From contig CAKPHU010000001.1 in NCBI GenBank assembly GCA_934162125.1, positions 186,001-250,000 on the forward strand: 64,000 bases of DNA, given 5' to 3'. The position numbers and the translations under genes were made by a program. The notes below the pieces were generated by a model. The model had not been told where the DNA came from, ran no database searches, and saw only the letters and a program-made list of their open reading frames with translations. Of the stretch, positions 43,616 through 52,181 are shown piece by piece; position 1 is the stretch's first letter, and each line of letters opens with the position of its first letter. The stretch comes from an uncultured Bacilli bacterium. Lineage in GTDB: Bacteria > Bacillota_I > Bacilli_A > RF39 > UBA660.

Positions 43616-44422
43616 CTATCCTCCTTGTATAACAGCTTTCTTTAGGGCTTTTTCACTTAAGATATACCCTACTATAATTATTATGAAGATCCAGATAAAT
43701 TGAATTATTAACCCCTGAAGACCTTCATCTAAAGGAATGTCACCACTATATATTCTGAATGGTAAGTCACTTACGTAGCGGAATGGTAGGCAGTTCGTAA
43801 TTGCTCGAAGTGTTTTTGGAAAAAATGGAATTGGTACGACAACGCCTGATAGAATATTGGCGGCAGTTGCGAAGACATTAACGATTCCTCTTTCGTCTAA
43901 TGTCCACATTAAAAGTACATGATATAACGTAATGATGGCAGTTACTAGGATGGAACCAATTATTAAAGTTAGTACTGCTAGTAGAAAAGCACTACTACTT
44001 ATGGGTAGGGACAAACCATAAGGTGCTGGTACTAGAATAGTAATTAGAACAACTGGAACGCATCTTAGTGTTACCATAGCCATACGTTCTGAATAAATTT
44101 TAAAATACCACATAAAATATAAATTTTTAGGTCTTACTAATTCGTATGCTAAGTTACCATCTTTAATCATCTTAACGATTTCGGCATCTTTATATTGCAT
44201 AAAAATTAGAGCATAAAAGGCTTGATTCAACCAGATATAGGTTGCTAAGGCAGTTAGGTTAATTGGTGTTGCTGTTATTTTTGAAGACTCATAGAAAGCA
44301 ATATAGACTAAGATATTTATAAGTCCAAAAAAGAATTGTGTAGAAAGTCCAGCAATAGCTGAAGCACGATACTGAAGACCAGTTATAAATTTTAATTTAA
44401 AGTAGGCCCAGTAAAATCTCAT
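43616..44422 (-). CDS. ABC-2 type permease subunit (DUF990-like), first
   Basis: 268 aa, six membrane segments; conserved MIKDGNLAYELVRPKNLYFMWY and LPFRYVSDLPFRIYSGDI as in DUF990 permeases. It starts within the ATGA overlap with the ATPase gene. With the ATPase and second permease it makes a complete exporter of drugs, lipids or peptides. Confidence 0.88.
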   Translation of the reverse strand: MRFYWAYFKLKFITGLQYRASAIAGLSTQFFFGLINILVYIAFYESSKITATPINLTALATYIWLNQAFYALIFMQYKDAEIVKMIKDGNLAYELVRPKNLYFMWYFKIYSERMAMVTLRCVPVVLITILVPAPYGLSLPISSSAFLLAVLTLIIGSILVTAIITLYHVLLMWTLDERGIVNVFATAANILSGVVVPIPFFPKTLRAITNCLPFRYVSDLPFRIYSGDIPLDEGLQGLIIQFIWIFIIIIVGYILSEKALKKAVIQGG

Positions 44423-45399
44423 ATTTCGTATTCCTTATACATTTTAACGATAATACTATCAATATTTTCAGCTTCTATTTCAATATTTTCTATTTTAGCT
44501 TGTTTAGAAATAATATTTAGGAAATCAGAAATATTAATTAATTTAGTGTTGAGTGTATACTTATAACCTTCATTTAATTTTTCAGTAGAAAGTACTCCAG
44601 CATGCTCAATGTTAATAGTATCTTTAGTAGTTATTTCAACATATTTTGTAGTATCGTATTTATTTTTTAGTTTTAAGAGTGAACCATCATATAATACCTT
44701 ACCCTTACCTATTAAAATTATTCTTTTCGCAAGTGATGTAATATCAGCCATATCGTGTGTTGTTAATATTACGGTTACTTTCTTTTCTTTGTTGATTTTT
44801 TTGACAAAGTTGCGGACTATTTCTTTAGATACTGCATCTAATCCAATAGTAGGCTCATCTAAGAATAGAAGAGACGGACTATGGAGTAAGGAAGCAGCTA
44901 TTTCACAGCGCATTCTTTGTCCCAAACTAAGTTGACGGACCGGAATGTTAATGATGTCTTTCAAGTTTAGAGTTTCTATAAGTTCTTCTTTGTTCTTTTG
45001 ATATAAGTCATCTGGAATGTTATAGATGTCTTTTAATAAATCAAAAGTGTCTTCGGCTGGAATATCCCACCATAGTTGACTTCTTTGACCAAAGACTACG
45101 CCGATGTTTTTAACGTATTCTTTACGATCTTTCCATGGGGTTAATTTTCCTATTTTACAACTACCTGAGTCTGGAAGTAAAATTCCACTTAGTATTTTAA
45201 TAGTTGTAGATTTACCAGCACCATTGGGACCTATATAGCCTACAATTTCACCTTTTTTTATACTGAAAGAAATATCTTCTATTGCTTTTATGTAGCGATA
45301 ATCTCTTTTAAAGAATGACTTAATAGCACTCTTTAGACCACTCTTTCTTTCAGCAACCTTAAAAGTTTTATTTATGTGCTTTACCTCGATGAATGACAT
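44419..45399 (-). CDS. ABC exporter ATP-binding protein (daunorubicin/ABC-2 type)
   Basis: 326 aa. Walker A GPNGAGKSTTI, conserved GVVFGQRSQLWWDIPAEDTFDLLKDIY, signature LSLGQRMRCEIAASLL, Walker B LLFLDEPTIGLD, H-loop LTTHD; C-terminal regulatory domain after 230. The RSQLWWDIP segment is typical of the ATPase paired with DUF990 permeases. First gene of the operon; SD AAAGGAGGG precedes ATG 45399. Expression appears conditional on an upstream attenuator. Confidence 0.92.
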   Translation of the reverse strand: MSFIEVKHINKTFKVAERKSGLKSAIKSFFKRDYRYIKAIEDISFSIKKGEIVGYIGPNGAGKSTTIKILSGILLPDSGSCKIGKLTPWKDRKEYVKNIGVVFGQRSQLWWDIPAEDTFDLLKDIYNIPDDLYQKNKEELIETLNLKDIINIPVRQLSLGQRMRCEIAASLLHSPSLLFLDEPTIGLDAVSKEIVRNFVKKINKEKKVTVILTTHDMADITSLAKRIILIGKGKVLYDGSLLKLKNKYDTTKYVEITTKDTINIEHAGVLSTEKLNEGYKYTLNTKLINISDFLNIISKQAKIENIEIEAENIDSIIVKMYKEYEI

Positions 45400-45417
45400 T
45401 TTATTTTCTTCCCTCCT

Positions 45418-45465
45418 TTACACGGCAAAAAAGCCACATATTTCTATGTAGTCCCTGTAGAACAT
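45418..45465 (-). CDS. Candidate 15-residue leader ORF of the ABC-2 exporter
   Basis: ATG 45465 to TAA 45418: MFYRDYIEICGFFAV. It spans the conditional terminator and stops directly before the exporter SD. It lacks a good SD of its own, so translation is doubtful unless coupled. Listed as candidate only. Confidence 0.3.
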   Translation of the reverse strand: MFYRDYIEICGFFAV

Positions 45466-45470
45466 GTAGC
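45427..45470 (-). promoter_or_regulatory. Conditional terminator in the leader of the ABC-2 exporter
   Basis: Terminator: CTACATA (45451-45445), GAAA, TATGTGG (45440-45434), C, six U (45432-45427). Competing pair: GCTACAT (45470-45464) with ATGTGGC (45439-45433), which takes the same 3' arm. The two CTACAT copies are direct repeats, so only one can pair. Located between promoter and ATPase start; what chooses between the forms is unknown. Confidence 0.55.
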
Positions 45471-45494
45471 TAAATTTGCAAAAACGTCTACTCC

Positions 45495-45523
45495 AATATA
45501 CTATAGTCTTTATTTTGTGTCAA
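45495..45523 (-). promoter_or_regulatory. Promoter of the ABC-2 exporter operon
   Basis: Consensus -35 TTGACA (45518-45523), 17 nt, -10 TATATT (45495-45500); start near 45488, leader about 90 nt. Confidence 0.7.
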
Positions 45524-45542
45524 GAGGAATTTGAGGAATAAG

Positions 45543-45574
45543 AAAAAGTTCATATGTATTGGATATGAACTTTT
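45543..45574 (-). terminator. Terminator after the coiled-coil gene
   Basis: Minus-strand AAAAGTTCATAT, 7-nt loop, ATATGAACTTTT then U-rich. Confidence 0.9.
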
Positions 45575-45584
45575 GATATAATAA

Positions 45585-46856
45585 CTAGTCTTTTTTGTTT
45601 ATTAGATATCTATTGATACGCTCGTCTAGTAAAATATTTAGAGCAGTTGGGAAACGAGCTATATCAAATTTACGAGCATGGAATTCATTTGCTAGAGTTT
45701 CTAGATCTTCATCATTTAGCTTGTCTATTCTTTCACGCAAATGATTAACTCGATATTTAACTTTTGGATCATTTTTAACTCTTAGTATTATTTCTGGAAT
45801 AGTATTTGTTGGAGCTTTTACTATTTCTGGTTTTTGATGAGATATATGGTATTTATATTCATCAGATCTTACTTCACTAATAAAAGCACTATCTACTCTT
45901 AAATCATCATATGTATAAGTAACTGGTTGTGGAAGTTTTAAATCTTCAGTTAAATCATTTATAATTGCGGATAATCCTTTTTTAACTAAGTCCTTATTTT
46001 CAATACGTGGTTGTTTTGGAATAGTTACATTAGTTACTTGAACTAGGTCTTTGCTGGACATATTTTCAGTATTTTGGGTAGCATAACTTGGAACTATTTT
46101 AGGTCCTTCTTTTTGTTCTGATGGCTTATGCTCAAGTGGATCATTTATTTTTACTATTGGTTCAGTTGGAGAAGCAGGTTCTTCTTCAGAATAGTTTTCT
46201 ATTTCAGCTGTCAACTCTTCTTTTTTAGCTTTAGCATTTAGAAGACGACTACTCTCTTCTTCTTTCTTTTTAGCATACTTTTCCATAAATGCATTATATT
46301 CTTCTTCAGTAAATTCTTTGTTTTCAAACTCTTTCTTTTCTTCTGAGAAGATACCCATAAAAGCATTGATTGAAGAATTATACTCATCTTCTACTCTTTC
46401 AAGATCAGCTTTTAGTTTTTCTAATTTAGACATAGCCTGTTCTTTTACAGACATACGTTTTTCAGCTTCTACTAATTCTTTATCAAGCTCATCTTTTACT
46501 TTTGGTGGGAAGAAAGTTAAGACATTTTCTAGAGATTCACGTAAGTAAGAGATCTTGCCTTCTAGCTCAGCTTTGGTTGATGGAATTGTAGTGTGACGAT
46601 AAGCAATTGTTGCTTGTTCTAAGTCTTTGATAGTATTTAAAGCTGTATCATAATACTTTTTAATTTTCTCATTAATATTTAATTTTGTTTTTTCAAGACC
46701 AGTATAACGAGATAAAAGAGTTGTTTCTCTTTGATAATCTTCTTCAGACATATTAGAGCGATTGTCTTCTAAAGCTTTTCTTTGATCTGCAAATCTCTCT
46801 ATATTTTCATTATTCTTTGTAATTTCTTTTTGTAAAGCTTCATAGTAAGCAGTCAT
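45585..46856 (-). CDS. Coiled-coil hypothetical protein
   Basis: 423 aa, soluble, unrecognised. Residues 1-235 are charged coiled-coil helices (Glu/Lys/Leu rich), 236-290 a Pro/Glu/Ser-rich linker (EEEPASPTEPIVKIND), and 330-423 a compact C-terminal domain (TYTYDDLRVDSAFI ... LRERIDKLNDEDLETLANEFHARKFDIARFP). ATG 46856 follows GTGTGATA; an upstream frame start would translate it. Last gene of the operon with DUF1292 and two membrane-ectodomain genes, ended by a strong terminator. A structural or envelope-linked role is a guess from context. Confidence 0.6.
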   Translation of the reverse strand: MTAYYEALQKEITKNNENIERFADQRKALEDNRSNMSEEDYQRETTLLSRYTGLEKTKLNINEKIKKYYDTALNTIKDLEQATIAYRHTTIPSTKAELEGKISYLRESLENVLTFFPPKVKDELDKELVEAEKRMSVKEQAMSKLEKLKADLERVEDEYNSSINAFMGIFSEEKKEFENKEFTEEEYNAFMEKYAKKKEEESSRLLNAKAKKEELTAEIENYSEEEPASPTEPIVKINDPLEHKPSEQKEGPKIVPSYATQNTENMSSKDLVQVTNVTIPKQPRIENKDLVKKGLSAIINDLTEDLKLPQPVTYTYDDLRVDSAFISEVRSDEYKYHISHQKPEIVKAPTNTIPEIILRVKNDPKVKYRVNHLRERIDKLNDEDLETLANEFHARKFDIARFPTALNILLDERINRYLINKKD

Positions 46857-46874
46857 TAGTATCACACCCCAATT

Positions 46875-47147
46875 TTATCTTTCATCAATTAAACTCAAAA
46901 TTTGTTTAACTAATTGCATCTCTTCTTTTGTTGTTACTTCTTCTAGTTTACCAGTTCCACATACTGGATCATAAGATGATACGTAAATTATTTTACGACC
47001 ATCTTCTTTTAGAGAACCATCTGTGTAACCTAGATATTTTTTACCATTTTCTGGACATTCAAATGTAAAAACTATTTTACATTTAACCTCTTTACCATCT
47101 TTTTTTATTATTAATGTGTCTTTTTCTTTCACGTGTTCCACCACCAT
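46875..47147 (-). CDS. DUF1292 (YrzB-like) protein
   Basis: 90 aa. Matches DUF1292: KIVFTFECPENGKKYLGYTDGSL ... IIYVSSYDPV, then a short acidic tail helix. Function unknown, small cytoplasmic protein. The start is uncertain: ATG 47147 has a poor SD, whereas GTG 47132 (giving MKEKDTLII) is preceded by GGTGGTGGA and fits the usual family start better. It follows the 168-aa membrane gene by 8 nt. Confidence 0.8.
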   Translation of the reverse strand: MVVEHVKEKDTLIIKKDGKEVKCKIVFTFECPENGKKYLGYTDGSLKEDGRKIIYVSSYDPVCGTGKLEEVTTKEEMQLVKQILSLIDER

Positions 47148-47155
47148 TTATTCTT

Positions 47156-47662
47156 TTAACTTATTATATTTAGAGTTAGAGTCTCATTTATTTCAATATC
47201 TTCATTGGCTTTAATAATTAAGTAATAAGTATCTTCTATCTTACTCTTACTGTTAAGTGTATCAGTATGTTCTGCACTCTTTTGATAGAGATTGACATTA
47301 TCACTATTCTTATATAATGAATAAGTGACATTATTATCTTTAGTATCTAGGACTATTTTATAGTCTGTTTTGTTTTTATTTATTGTTTTACCTGTGTAGT
47401 TTGTTATTTTAAATTTATATTCTTTTAGATTTCCTGAAGCTAAGTTAGAAACATCAACACTTAGAGCAGTTTTAGTTTCTTCAATAATTGGTACTATAGC
47501 ATCAACATTACCTTGTTGACTCGCTTTCTTTGCTTTAACAGCTCCTAAGGCAAGAACTATTACAACAATAAAAAGAAAGATAAAGATTGCACAAAGTGTT
47601 TTTTCTAAGTTTGTTTTAGGAATGAATTTTTCCTTTAAGGGAATCTTTTCTTTTTTCTTCAT
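47156..47662 (-). CDS. Membrane-anchored ectodomain protein (hypothetical)
   Basis: 168 aa. Basic cytoplasmic N-terminus (KKKEKIPLKEKFIPK), one membrane helix (about 23-44), then a beta-rich extracellular domain of Ig/DUF-like pattern (EYKFKITNYTGKTINKNKTDYKIVL). Not recognised. Co-operonic with the 457-aa protein (4 nt gap), suggesting partners at the outer face of the membrane. Confidence 0.6.
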   Translation of the reverse strand: MKKKEKIPLKEKFIPKTNLEKTLCAIFIFLFIVVIVLALGAVKAKKASQQGNVDAIVPIIEETKTALSVDVSNLASGNLKEYKFKITNYTGKTINKNKTDYKIVLDTKDNNVTYSLYKNSDNVNLYQKSAEHTDTLNSKSKIEDTYYLIIKANEDIEINETLTLNIIS

Positions 47663-47666
47663 GTTA

Positions 47667-49040
47667 CTAACCTTCTAATTTTAAAATAATATCACTTAAA
47701 ACATTAGTAAATTTTTCTTTATCTTTCTCAGTTAAAGTACTACTTAAAATAGAATTTGAGACATCTTCTTCTATTTTTACTTTAGAACTTACTTTAGAAT
47801 CAAGTGTTAAATTAAAGTTTAATATTTCTGATTCGGGAGTAGCTTGACGATAGCTTATTTCTATTTTCTCACTATAAGAATCATTCTTTTTAATATCACT
47901 TAAAGTACTAGTATAGCTGGCACTTTGAGTTCCTGATTCACTTTTGGCAGTATATTCAATCTTAGTACTTGTATCTTTTAAAGAAATATCAATTTTACCA
48001 ATTTCTTCATCTGTTGAAGTTAATAGTTTGAAAGTCATATCATTATCTTTACCAGTGTAGATAATCTTTGCCATTATTTGATTATTATCAATAATGTAGA
48101 ATGTTCCTTCATTTTCACTTGTTGGTTCATATACATATGAAGTTGTAGTATCATCTAAAGTATTTACTACTTCATATTTTTTAATTGATAGACCAAACTT
48201 ATCTGTGTAAATATTAAGAGTTAGTTCTTCTCCTTCACTTAAAAGATTATCACTGTTTGTAATCTTAGTTTTAGAAAACTCTGGGAAAAGTCCAGTTAAG
48301 ATTTGAGAAGCTTTTGAATCATTTTTTAAAGATTCAAGAACTTTCTTTTCAATGTCTAACATTTTTTTCTGATCAATTTTTAGACTTGTTTTTAAATATT
48401 TATCTTTAGTACCATTAATAGTCATTTCAACAGTACTCTTTTTAAAATCATTATCTTCTAAACTATTGATTGCACTTTTAACAGTATAATCCATTAAGTA
48501 AGTTATATTATCAATACTAGTTGTATTATTATTTAAAGATTCAAAATAAGTTTTATTACCATTATTTACATATGCTGGTGTGTAGTTTTCAAGATAATAA
48601 TATTCAGTCGCATTATCGATTAAATATTTAACATGAAGAAGACTAGTATCTCCGATGTTGACATTGGTATTTAAAAATAGACGTTTGTTAGTTGTATCAG
48701 TGGCAAAAGTTATTGAAGTAGTTAAAGATGATATGAGTTTCATCTGTTTAACATAGTTTCCATATATTTCTGGGCTAGCAGCTGCGGCTGCTTCCATAGT
48801 TGGACTTGATATATCCATCTTCATAGTAGCATCTAAAGTATAGTTTTCAAAGTTACCTACTGATTCTAATCTACTACTTAAAGTTTTTGTTAAGTCTGTT
48901 GAAAGACTTGAATACATTCTATTTAAAACTCTTTTAGGATTAGACAAATAATTTAATGTAAGTCCGGCACCTAAACATAAAATAGCTATTATTAAAAGAA
49001 CGATTCCAAACGTTTTACTTCCACTTTTCTTTTCTTTCAC
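47667..49040 (-). CDS. Large membrane-anchored ectodomain protein (hypothetical)
   Basis: 457 aa. One N-terminal helix (FGIVLLIIAILCLGAGLTLNYL) and a Ser/Thr/Asn-rich extracellular part of about 425 residues containing antiparallel-strand patterns. Not recognised. GTG 49040 is the start, with SD AGGAG 9 nt upstream; promoter TTGTTT (49092-49097), 18 nt, extended -10 TGTTATAAT (49068-49073). First gene of an operon with the 168-aa, DUF1292 and coiled-coil genes, directly after the mra operon. Confidence 0.65.
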   Translation of the reverse strand: MKEKKSGSKTFGIVLLIIAILCLGAGLTLNYLSNPKRVLNRMYSSLSTDLTKTLSSRLESVGNFENYTLDATMKMDISSPTMEAAAAASPEIYGNYVKQMKLISSLTTSITFATDTTNKRLFLNTNVNIGDTSLLHVKYLIDNATEYYYLENYTPAYVNNGNKTYFESLNNNTTSIDNITYLMDYTVKSAINSLEDNDFKKSTVEMTINGTKDKYLKTSLKIDQKKMLDIEKKVLESLKNDSKASQILTGLFPEFSKTKITNSDNLLSEGEELTLNIYTDKFGLSIKKYEVVNTLDDTTTSYVYEPTSENEGTFYIIDNNQIMAKIIYTGKDNDMTFKLLTSTDEEIGKIDISLKDTSTKIEYTAKSESGTQSASYTSTLSDIKKNDSYSEKIEISYRQATPESEILNFNLTLDSKVSSKVKIEEDVSNSILSSTLTEKDKEKFTNVLSDIILKLEG

Positions 49041-49110
49041 ACTGCACCACTCCTATTATCAATTTATATTATAACACAGAGAAAGTCTGATAAACAAGAA
49101 GTTCATAAAG

Positions 49111-49136
49111 AAAAAAAGAAGAACTTTGTCTTCTTT
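49111..49136 (-). terminator. Terminator of the mra operon
   Basis: Minus-strand AAAGAAGA, CAAAGT, TCTTCTTT and U-tract. Its hairpin sequence is identical to the thrS terminator at 53668-53691. Confidence 0.85.
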
Positions 49137-49137
49137 G

Positions 49138-49674
49138 TTATTTTGTTTGGACAGATGCTGTTATTAAGGTTATTTGATAAGATATTTTTTTAGTTTCAGA
49201 TTCAGCTTTATAATCAAATATAGCACTAACACTTAAAGTTAGTTCTTCTCCTGGTTCTAAGACTTTACCAACAATGTCATTATGAGTTAATCTAACTGGA
49301 GATATTGTTTTGGCTAAAGTTGTATTATTTAAATAGTCAGGGGATTCAATTAAATTAATTATTTCGGCAGGAATAGTACCAGTATTTTTAACTGTTACTT
49401 TGTATGACACTTCATCACGTGGTGCATATAAAGTCATATTGAAGTTAATTGTTTTTTTAGCGTTTGTAATGCTTGATGTCGACAAAGGAATATTTTTACC
49501 ACCTTGGACAGGGGTACCTAGTTCAACATTGGTAAAGGAAACATCAAAGTATGGCTTAGTACTATTTACTTTTTGAAGTTCAATTGCTAGATAAGCAAAA
49601 CCAATGCCTAAACAAATAATTGTCAAACACAAAATAATTATTATTTTATTTTTTGTTTTTACTAAAGACTTCAT
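49138..49674 (-). CDS. Membrane-anchored ectodomain protein at the end of the mra operon
   Basis: 178 aa. One N-terminal helix (IIIILCLTIICLGIGFAYLAI) and an Ig-like/DUF11-type extracellular domain (VSYKVTVKNTGTIPAEIINL ... LEPGEELTLSVSAIF). Not assigned to a family with certainty. It follows the PBP gene by 22 nt and precedes the operon terminator, so it may accompany septal peptidoglycan synthesis. Confidence 0.65.
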   Translation of the reverse strand: MKSLVKTKNKIIIILCLTIICLGIGFAYLAIELQKVNSTKPYFDVSFTNVELGTPVQGGKNIPLSTSSITNAKKTINFNMTLYAPRDEVSYKVTVKNTGTIPAEIINLIESPDYLNNTTLAKTISPVRLTHNDIVGKVLEPGEELTLSVSAIFDYKAESETKKISYQITLITASVQTK

Positions 49675-49696
49675 TTTATACTATTCCTTTCTAGTT

Positions 49697-51844
49697 TTAA
49701 GAAAACTTAGGGGCTGCTTTTAAAGTGATATCTAAATTAGGGGTTATCTTTGTTCCCTCTGGGAGAGATTGTTCAGTTATATAACCATAACCATCTAAGG
49801 TAACATTTAATCCTAATTTTTGAAGTAAGTTTTTAGCAACTTTAGAAGATAAACCGACGACATTAGGTAAAGTTAATTCGTTATCGTTTGTGATTAAGTA
49901 AAGGGTATCTTCACTTGTTATTGTATCATCTTTTTCGGGATATTGTTTAATTATTTTATTACCATTTCCTAAAACAACATATTTTATTTTTTCTTTATCA
50001 AGAGTTAATTTAACATTTTCTAGTTTTTTATTAACATAATTATCTAAATTATATTCTTTAATATCAATAGTTTTATCAGTTGTATCATAAGTACCATAGT
50101 ATTTTGATAAGTTATTAACTATTTCTTTAATGGCGTTAGATATAGGTTTTTGACTACCATTAGTAGGACGTTTTACAGAAGCATATATGATAAATTGTGG
50201 ATCACTCTTTGGATATATACCTGAGAATGAAGCAATAATATCAGATTTACCACTTAAGTAACCAGTTCCATTGTCACTGGCAATTTGAGCAGTTCCTGTT
50301 TTACCTATTAATTCATTGGAGTCTATTCTAAATCCTGAGCCAGTGTTGCCGTAGCCATTTACACAATCATCCATTAGCTGGATCATTTTTTGAACTGTTA
50401 GGGAGCTTGCGACACGATCTATTTCATGACGAGAATTTTCTAGAATTACCTCTCCTGTTTCTGGGTCAACAATCTTAGATACAATGTATGGTTTTAGAAT
50501 AAGGCCATCATTGGTAAGAGACGTCATAGCTTGAATATTTTGAATAGGAGTTGTGGTAATACCTTGTCCAAAACCAGCATTATAAATTTCAGTTTCATAC
50601 TTAAATGTTAGGTTTCCAGCACTCTCATTTGGAAGAGCAATACCTGTCTTTTTACCAAAACCTAACTTTTTAAAATATTGACGAAGCATCATACTATCCA
50701 TATGACGATTAATTAAATTAATAACTCCGACGTTACTACTCATGGCATAACCTTTATCTAGAGTAATAGTTCCCCAACCGGCACGATTCCAGTCGCCTAT
50801 TTCAGTACCATCACTAGTTACGAAAACACCAGATTCATAAGTTTCACTACCATCATAGACACCATTTTCCATAGCAGCCATATAGGTATAAGTTTTCATT
50901 GTACTACCTGGTTCATATGGAGCAGATAACATAATATCTAGATAGTTAGTAATATTTCTAGTATTTGGATCAAATGATGGAGATGTAGCAGTACCTAAAA
51001 TAGCACCTGTCTTAGCATCAGCGATAGTGATACTAAACCATTCCCAATCATAATCAACATCAGCATTTTTTAAAGCCTGTTCTACAAAGAATTGGACAGT
51101 TGTATCGATAGTTAGATAGATATCTTTTCCTTCTGTTGCATCTTTTTGAACAACTGGAGTATCAGGAATTTTATAACCTTTTAAGTCTTTTTGATAAGTT
51201 ATGTAGCCGTCTTCTCCTTTTAGAAACTTATCATAGTATTTTTCAATACCCATTTCACCAGTTATTTCTTCTTCACCAGTTTCTTCATTAATATTACTTT
51301 TGGCATACCCTAAAGTATATGAAGCAAATTCTCCTTTAGGGTAATATCTTTTATAACTTTCATAGAAATCTAGTCCTGGTAAGTTTAGAGCTTCTATTTT
51401 TTGTTTTACTAATTCAGTTAAATTTTTACCTTTAGTACCAAATTCAGTTTGATAAACATTTTCTTTATTTAAATAGCGAAGAATCTCTTCTTTGTCCATT
51501 TCTAGGATTGGAGCAAGAGCTTCTGCTGTTTTTTCTTTATCAACGACGTGTTGAGGATTATCCTTCTTTATAGTACGGGAAGGATCTAAGTAAGCAATTA
51601 GTTTATAACTAGTAACATTTTGAGCTAGGACATCACCATTACTAGAATAAATATTACCTCTTTGAGCACTAATTACTTCTGTTTTTGTAGTACGCTTACT
51701 TGCTAACTGTTTTAGATTTACACCATCTACGGTACTTGATAAACCTAGTTCTATTACTCTTGCGATCATTACAACAAACAAAAGAAGAGAAACAATGATA
51801 GCAATTTTACTGTACTTAATATTATTTCTCTTCTTCTTTTTCAA
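49697..51844 (-). CDS. ftsI: Class B PBP / FtsI (PBP2B/2x type) with PASTA domains
   Basis: 715 aa. Membrane anchor about 9-30, dimerisation domain (LKQLASKRTTKTEVISAQRG), transpeptidase about 265-580 with SxxK = STMK, SxN = SSN and KTG in IGKTGTAQ, then two C-terminal PASTA-like domains; the last is clear (LTLPNVVGLSSKVAKNLLQKLG). Septal transpeptidase working with FtsW. Position after mraZ-rsmH-ftsL is canonical for ftsI/pbpB. Confidence 0.94.
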   Translation of the reverse strand: MKKKKRNNIKYSKIAIIVSLLLFVVMIARVIELGLSSTVDGVNLKQLASKRTTKTEVISAQRGNIYSSNGDVLAQNVTSYKLIAYLDPSRTIKKDNPQHVVDKEKTAEALAPILEMDKEEILRYLNKENVYQTEFGTKGKNLTELVKQKIEALNLPGLDFYESYKRYYPKGEFASYTLGYAKSNINEETGEEEITGEMGIEKYYDKFLKGEDGYITYQKDLKGYKIPDTPVVQKDATEGKDIYLTIDTTVQFFVEQALKNADVDYDWEWFSITIADAKTGAILGTATSPSFDPNTRNITNYLDIMLSAPYEPGSTMKTYTYMAAMENGVYDGSETYESGVFVTSDGTEIGDWNRAGWGTITLDKGYAMSSNVGVINLINRHMDSMMLRQYFKKLGFGKKTGIALPNESAGNLTFKYETEIYNAGFGQGITTTPIQNIQAMTSLTNDGLILKPYIVSKIVDPETGEVILENSRHEIDRVASSLTVQKMIQLMDDCVNGYGNTGSGFRIDSNELIGKTGTAQIASDNGTGYLSGKSDIIASFSGIYPKSDPQFIIYASVKRPTNGSQKPISNAIKEIVNNLSKYYGTYDTTDKTIDIKEYNLDNYVNKKLENVKLTLDKEKIKYVVLGNGNKIIKQYPEKDDTITSEDTLYLITNDNELTLPNVVGLSSKVAKNLLQKLGLNVTLDGYGYITEQSLPEGTKITPNLDITLKAAPKFS

Positions 51845-51857
51845 TTTAAATCACATC

Positions 51858-52160
51858 CTACTTATCTTCGGTTACTCTTTTTATATTATCATTATTATAA
51901 CTCAAAGATTGTTCTTGTGCAACTTCTTGGATTTTTGTTAAGGATGCTAACTCATCGATTGTCATAGCAATGCTTTCATTTTTCTTTTGTTGTTCGGCAA
52001 TTGCTTTTTTCTGTTTCTCAACATCGAAATTTACTTTAGATAAGGTTGCTTTTGAAAAGACAATAGCAATTGGTGATATGATTAGTAAGGCAAAAGCAAT
52101 TGTATAAAGTAATTTTTCGAACTTTGAGATTTTAATACGTTTTTTCACTTTTTTCTTCAT
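51858..52160 (-). CDS. ftsL: FtsL-like cell-division protein
   Basis: 100 aa bitopic protein: basic cytoplasmic start (KKKVKKRIKISKFEKLLY), one helix (about 18-40), short coiled coil outside (VNFDVEKQKKAIAEQQKKNES). Sequence is poorly conserved, as usual for FtsL/DivIC; size, topology and place between rsmH and ftsI make the call. It connects the divisome to FtsI/FtsW. Confidence 0.8.
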   Translation of the reverse strand: MKKKVKKRIKISKFEKLLYTIAFALLIISPIAIVFSKATLSKVNFDVEKQKKAIAEQQKKNESIAMTIDELASLTKIQEVAQEQSLSYNNDNIKRVTEDK

Positions 52161-52181
52161 TTTATCACCGTCCTTTTCATT

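Noticed and set aside
45418..45490. Known riboswitch (guanidine, fluoride, preQ1, T-box) before the ABC-2 exporter
   Set aside because: None of the consensus cores I know is present; only the competing-stem architecture is supported.
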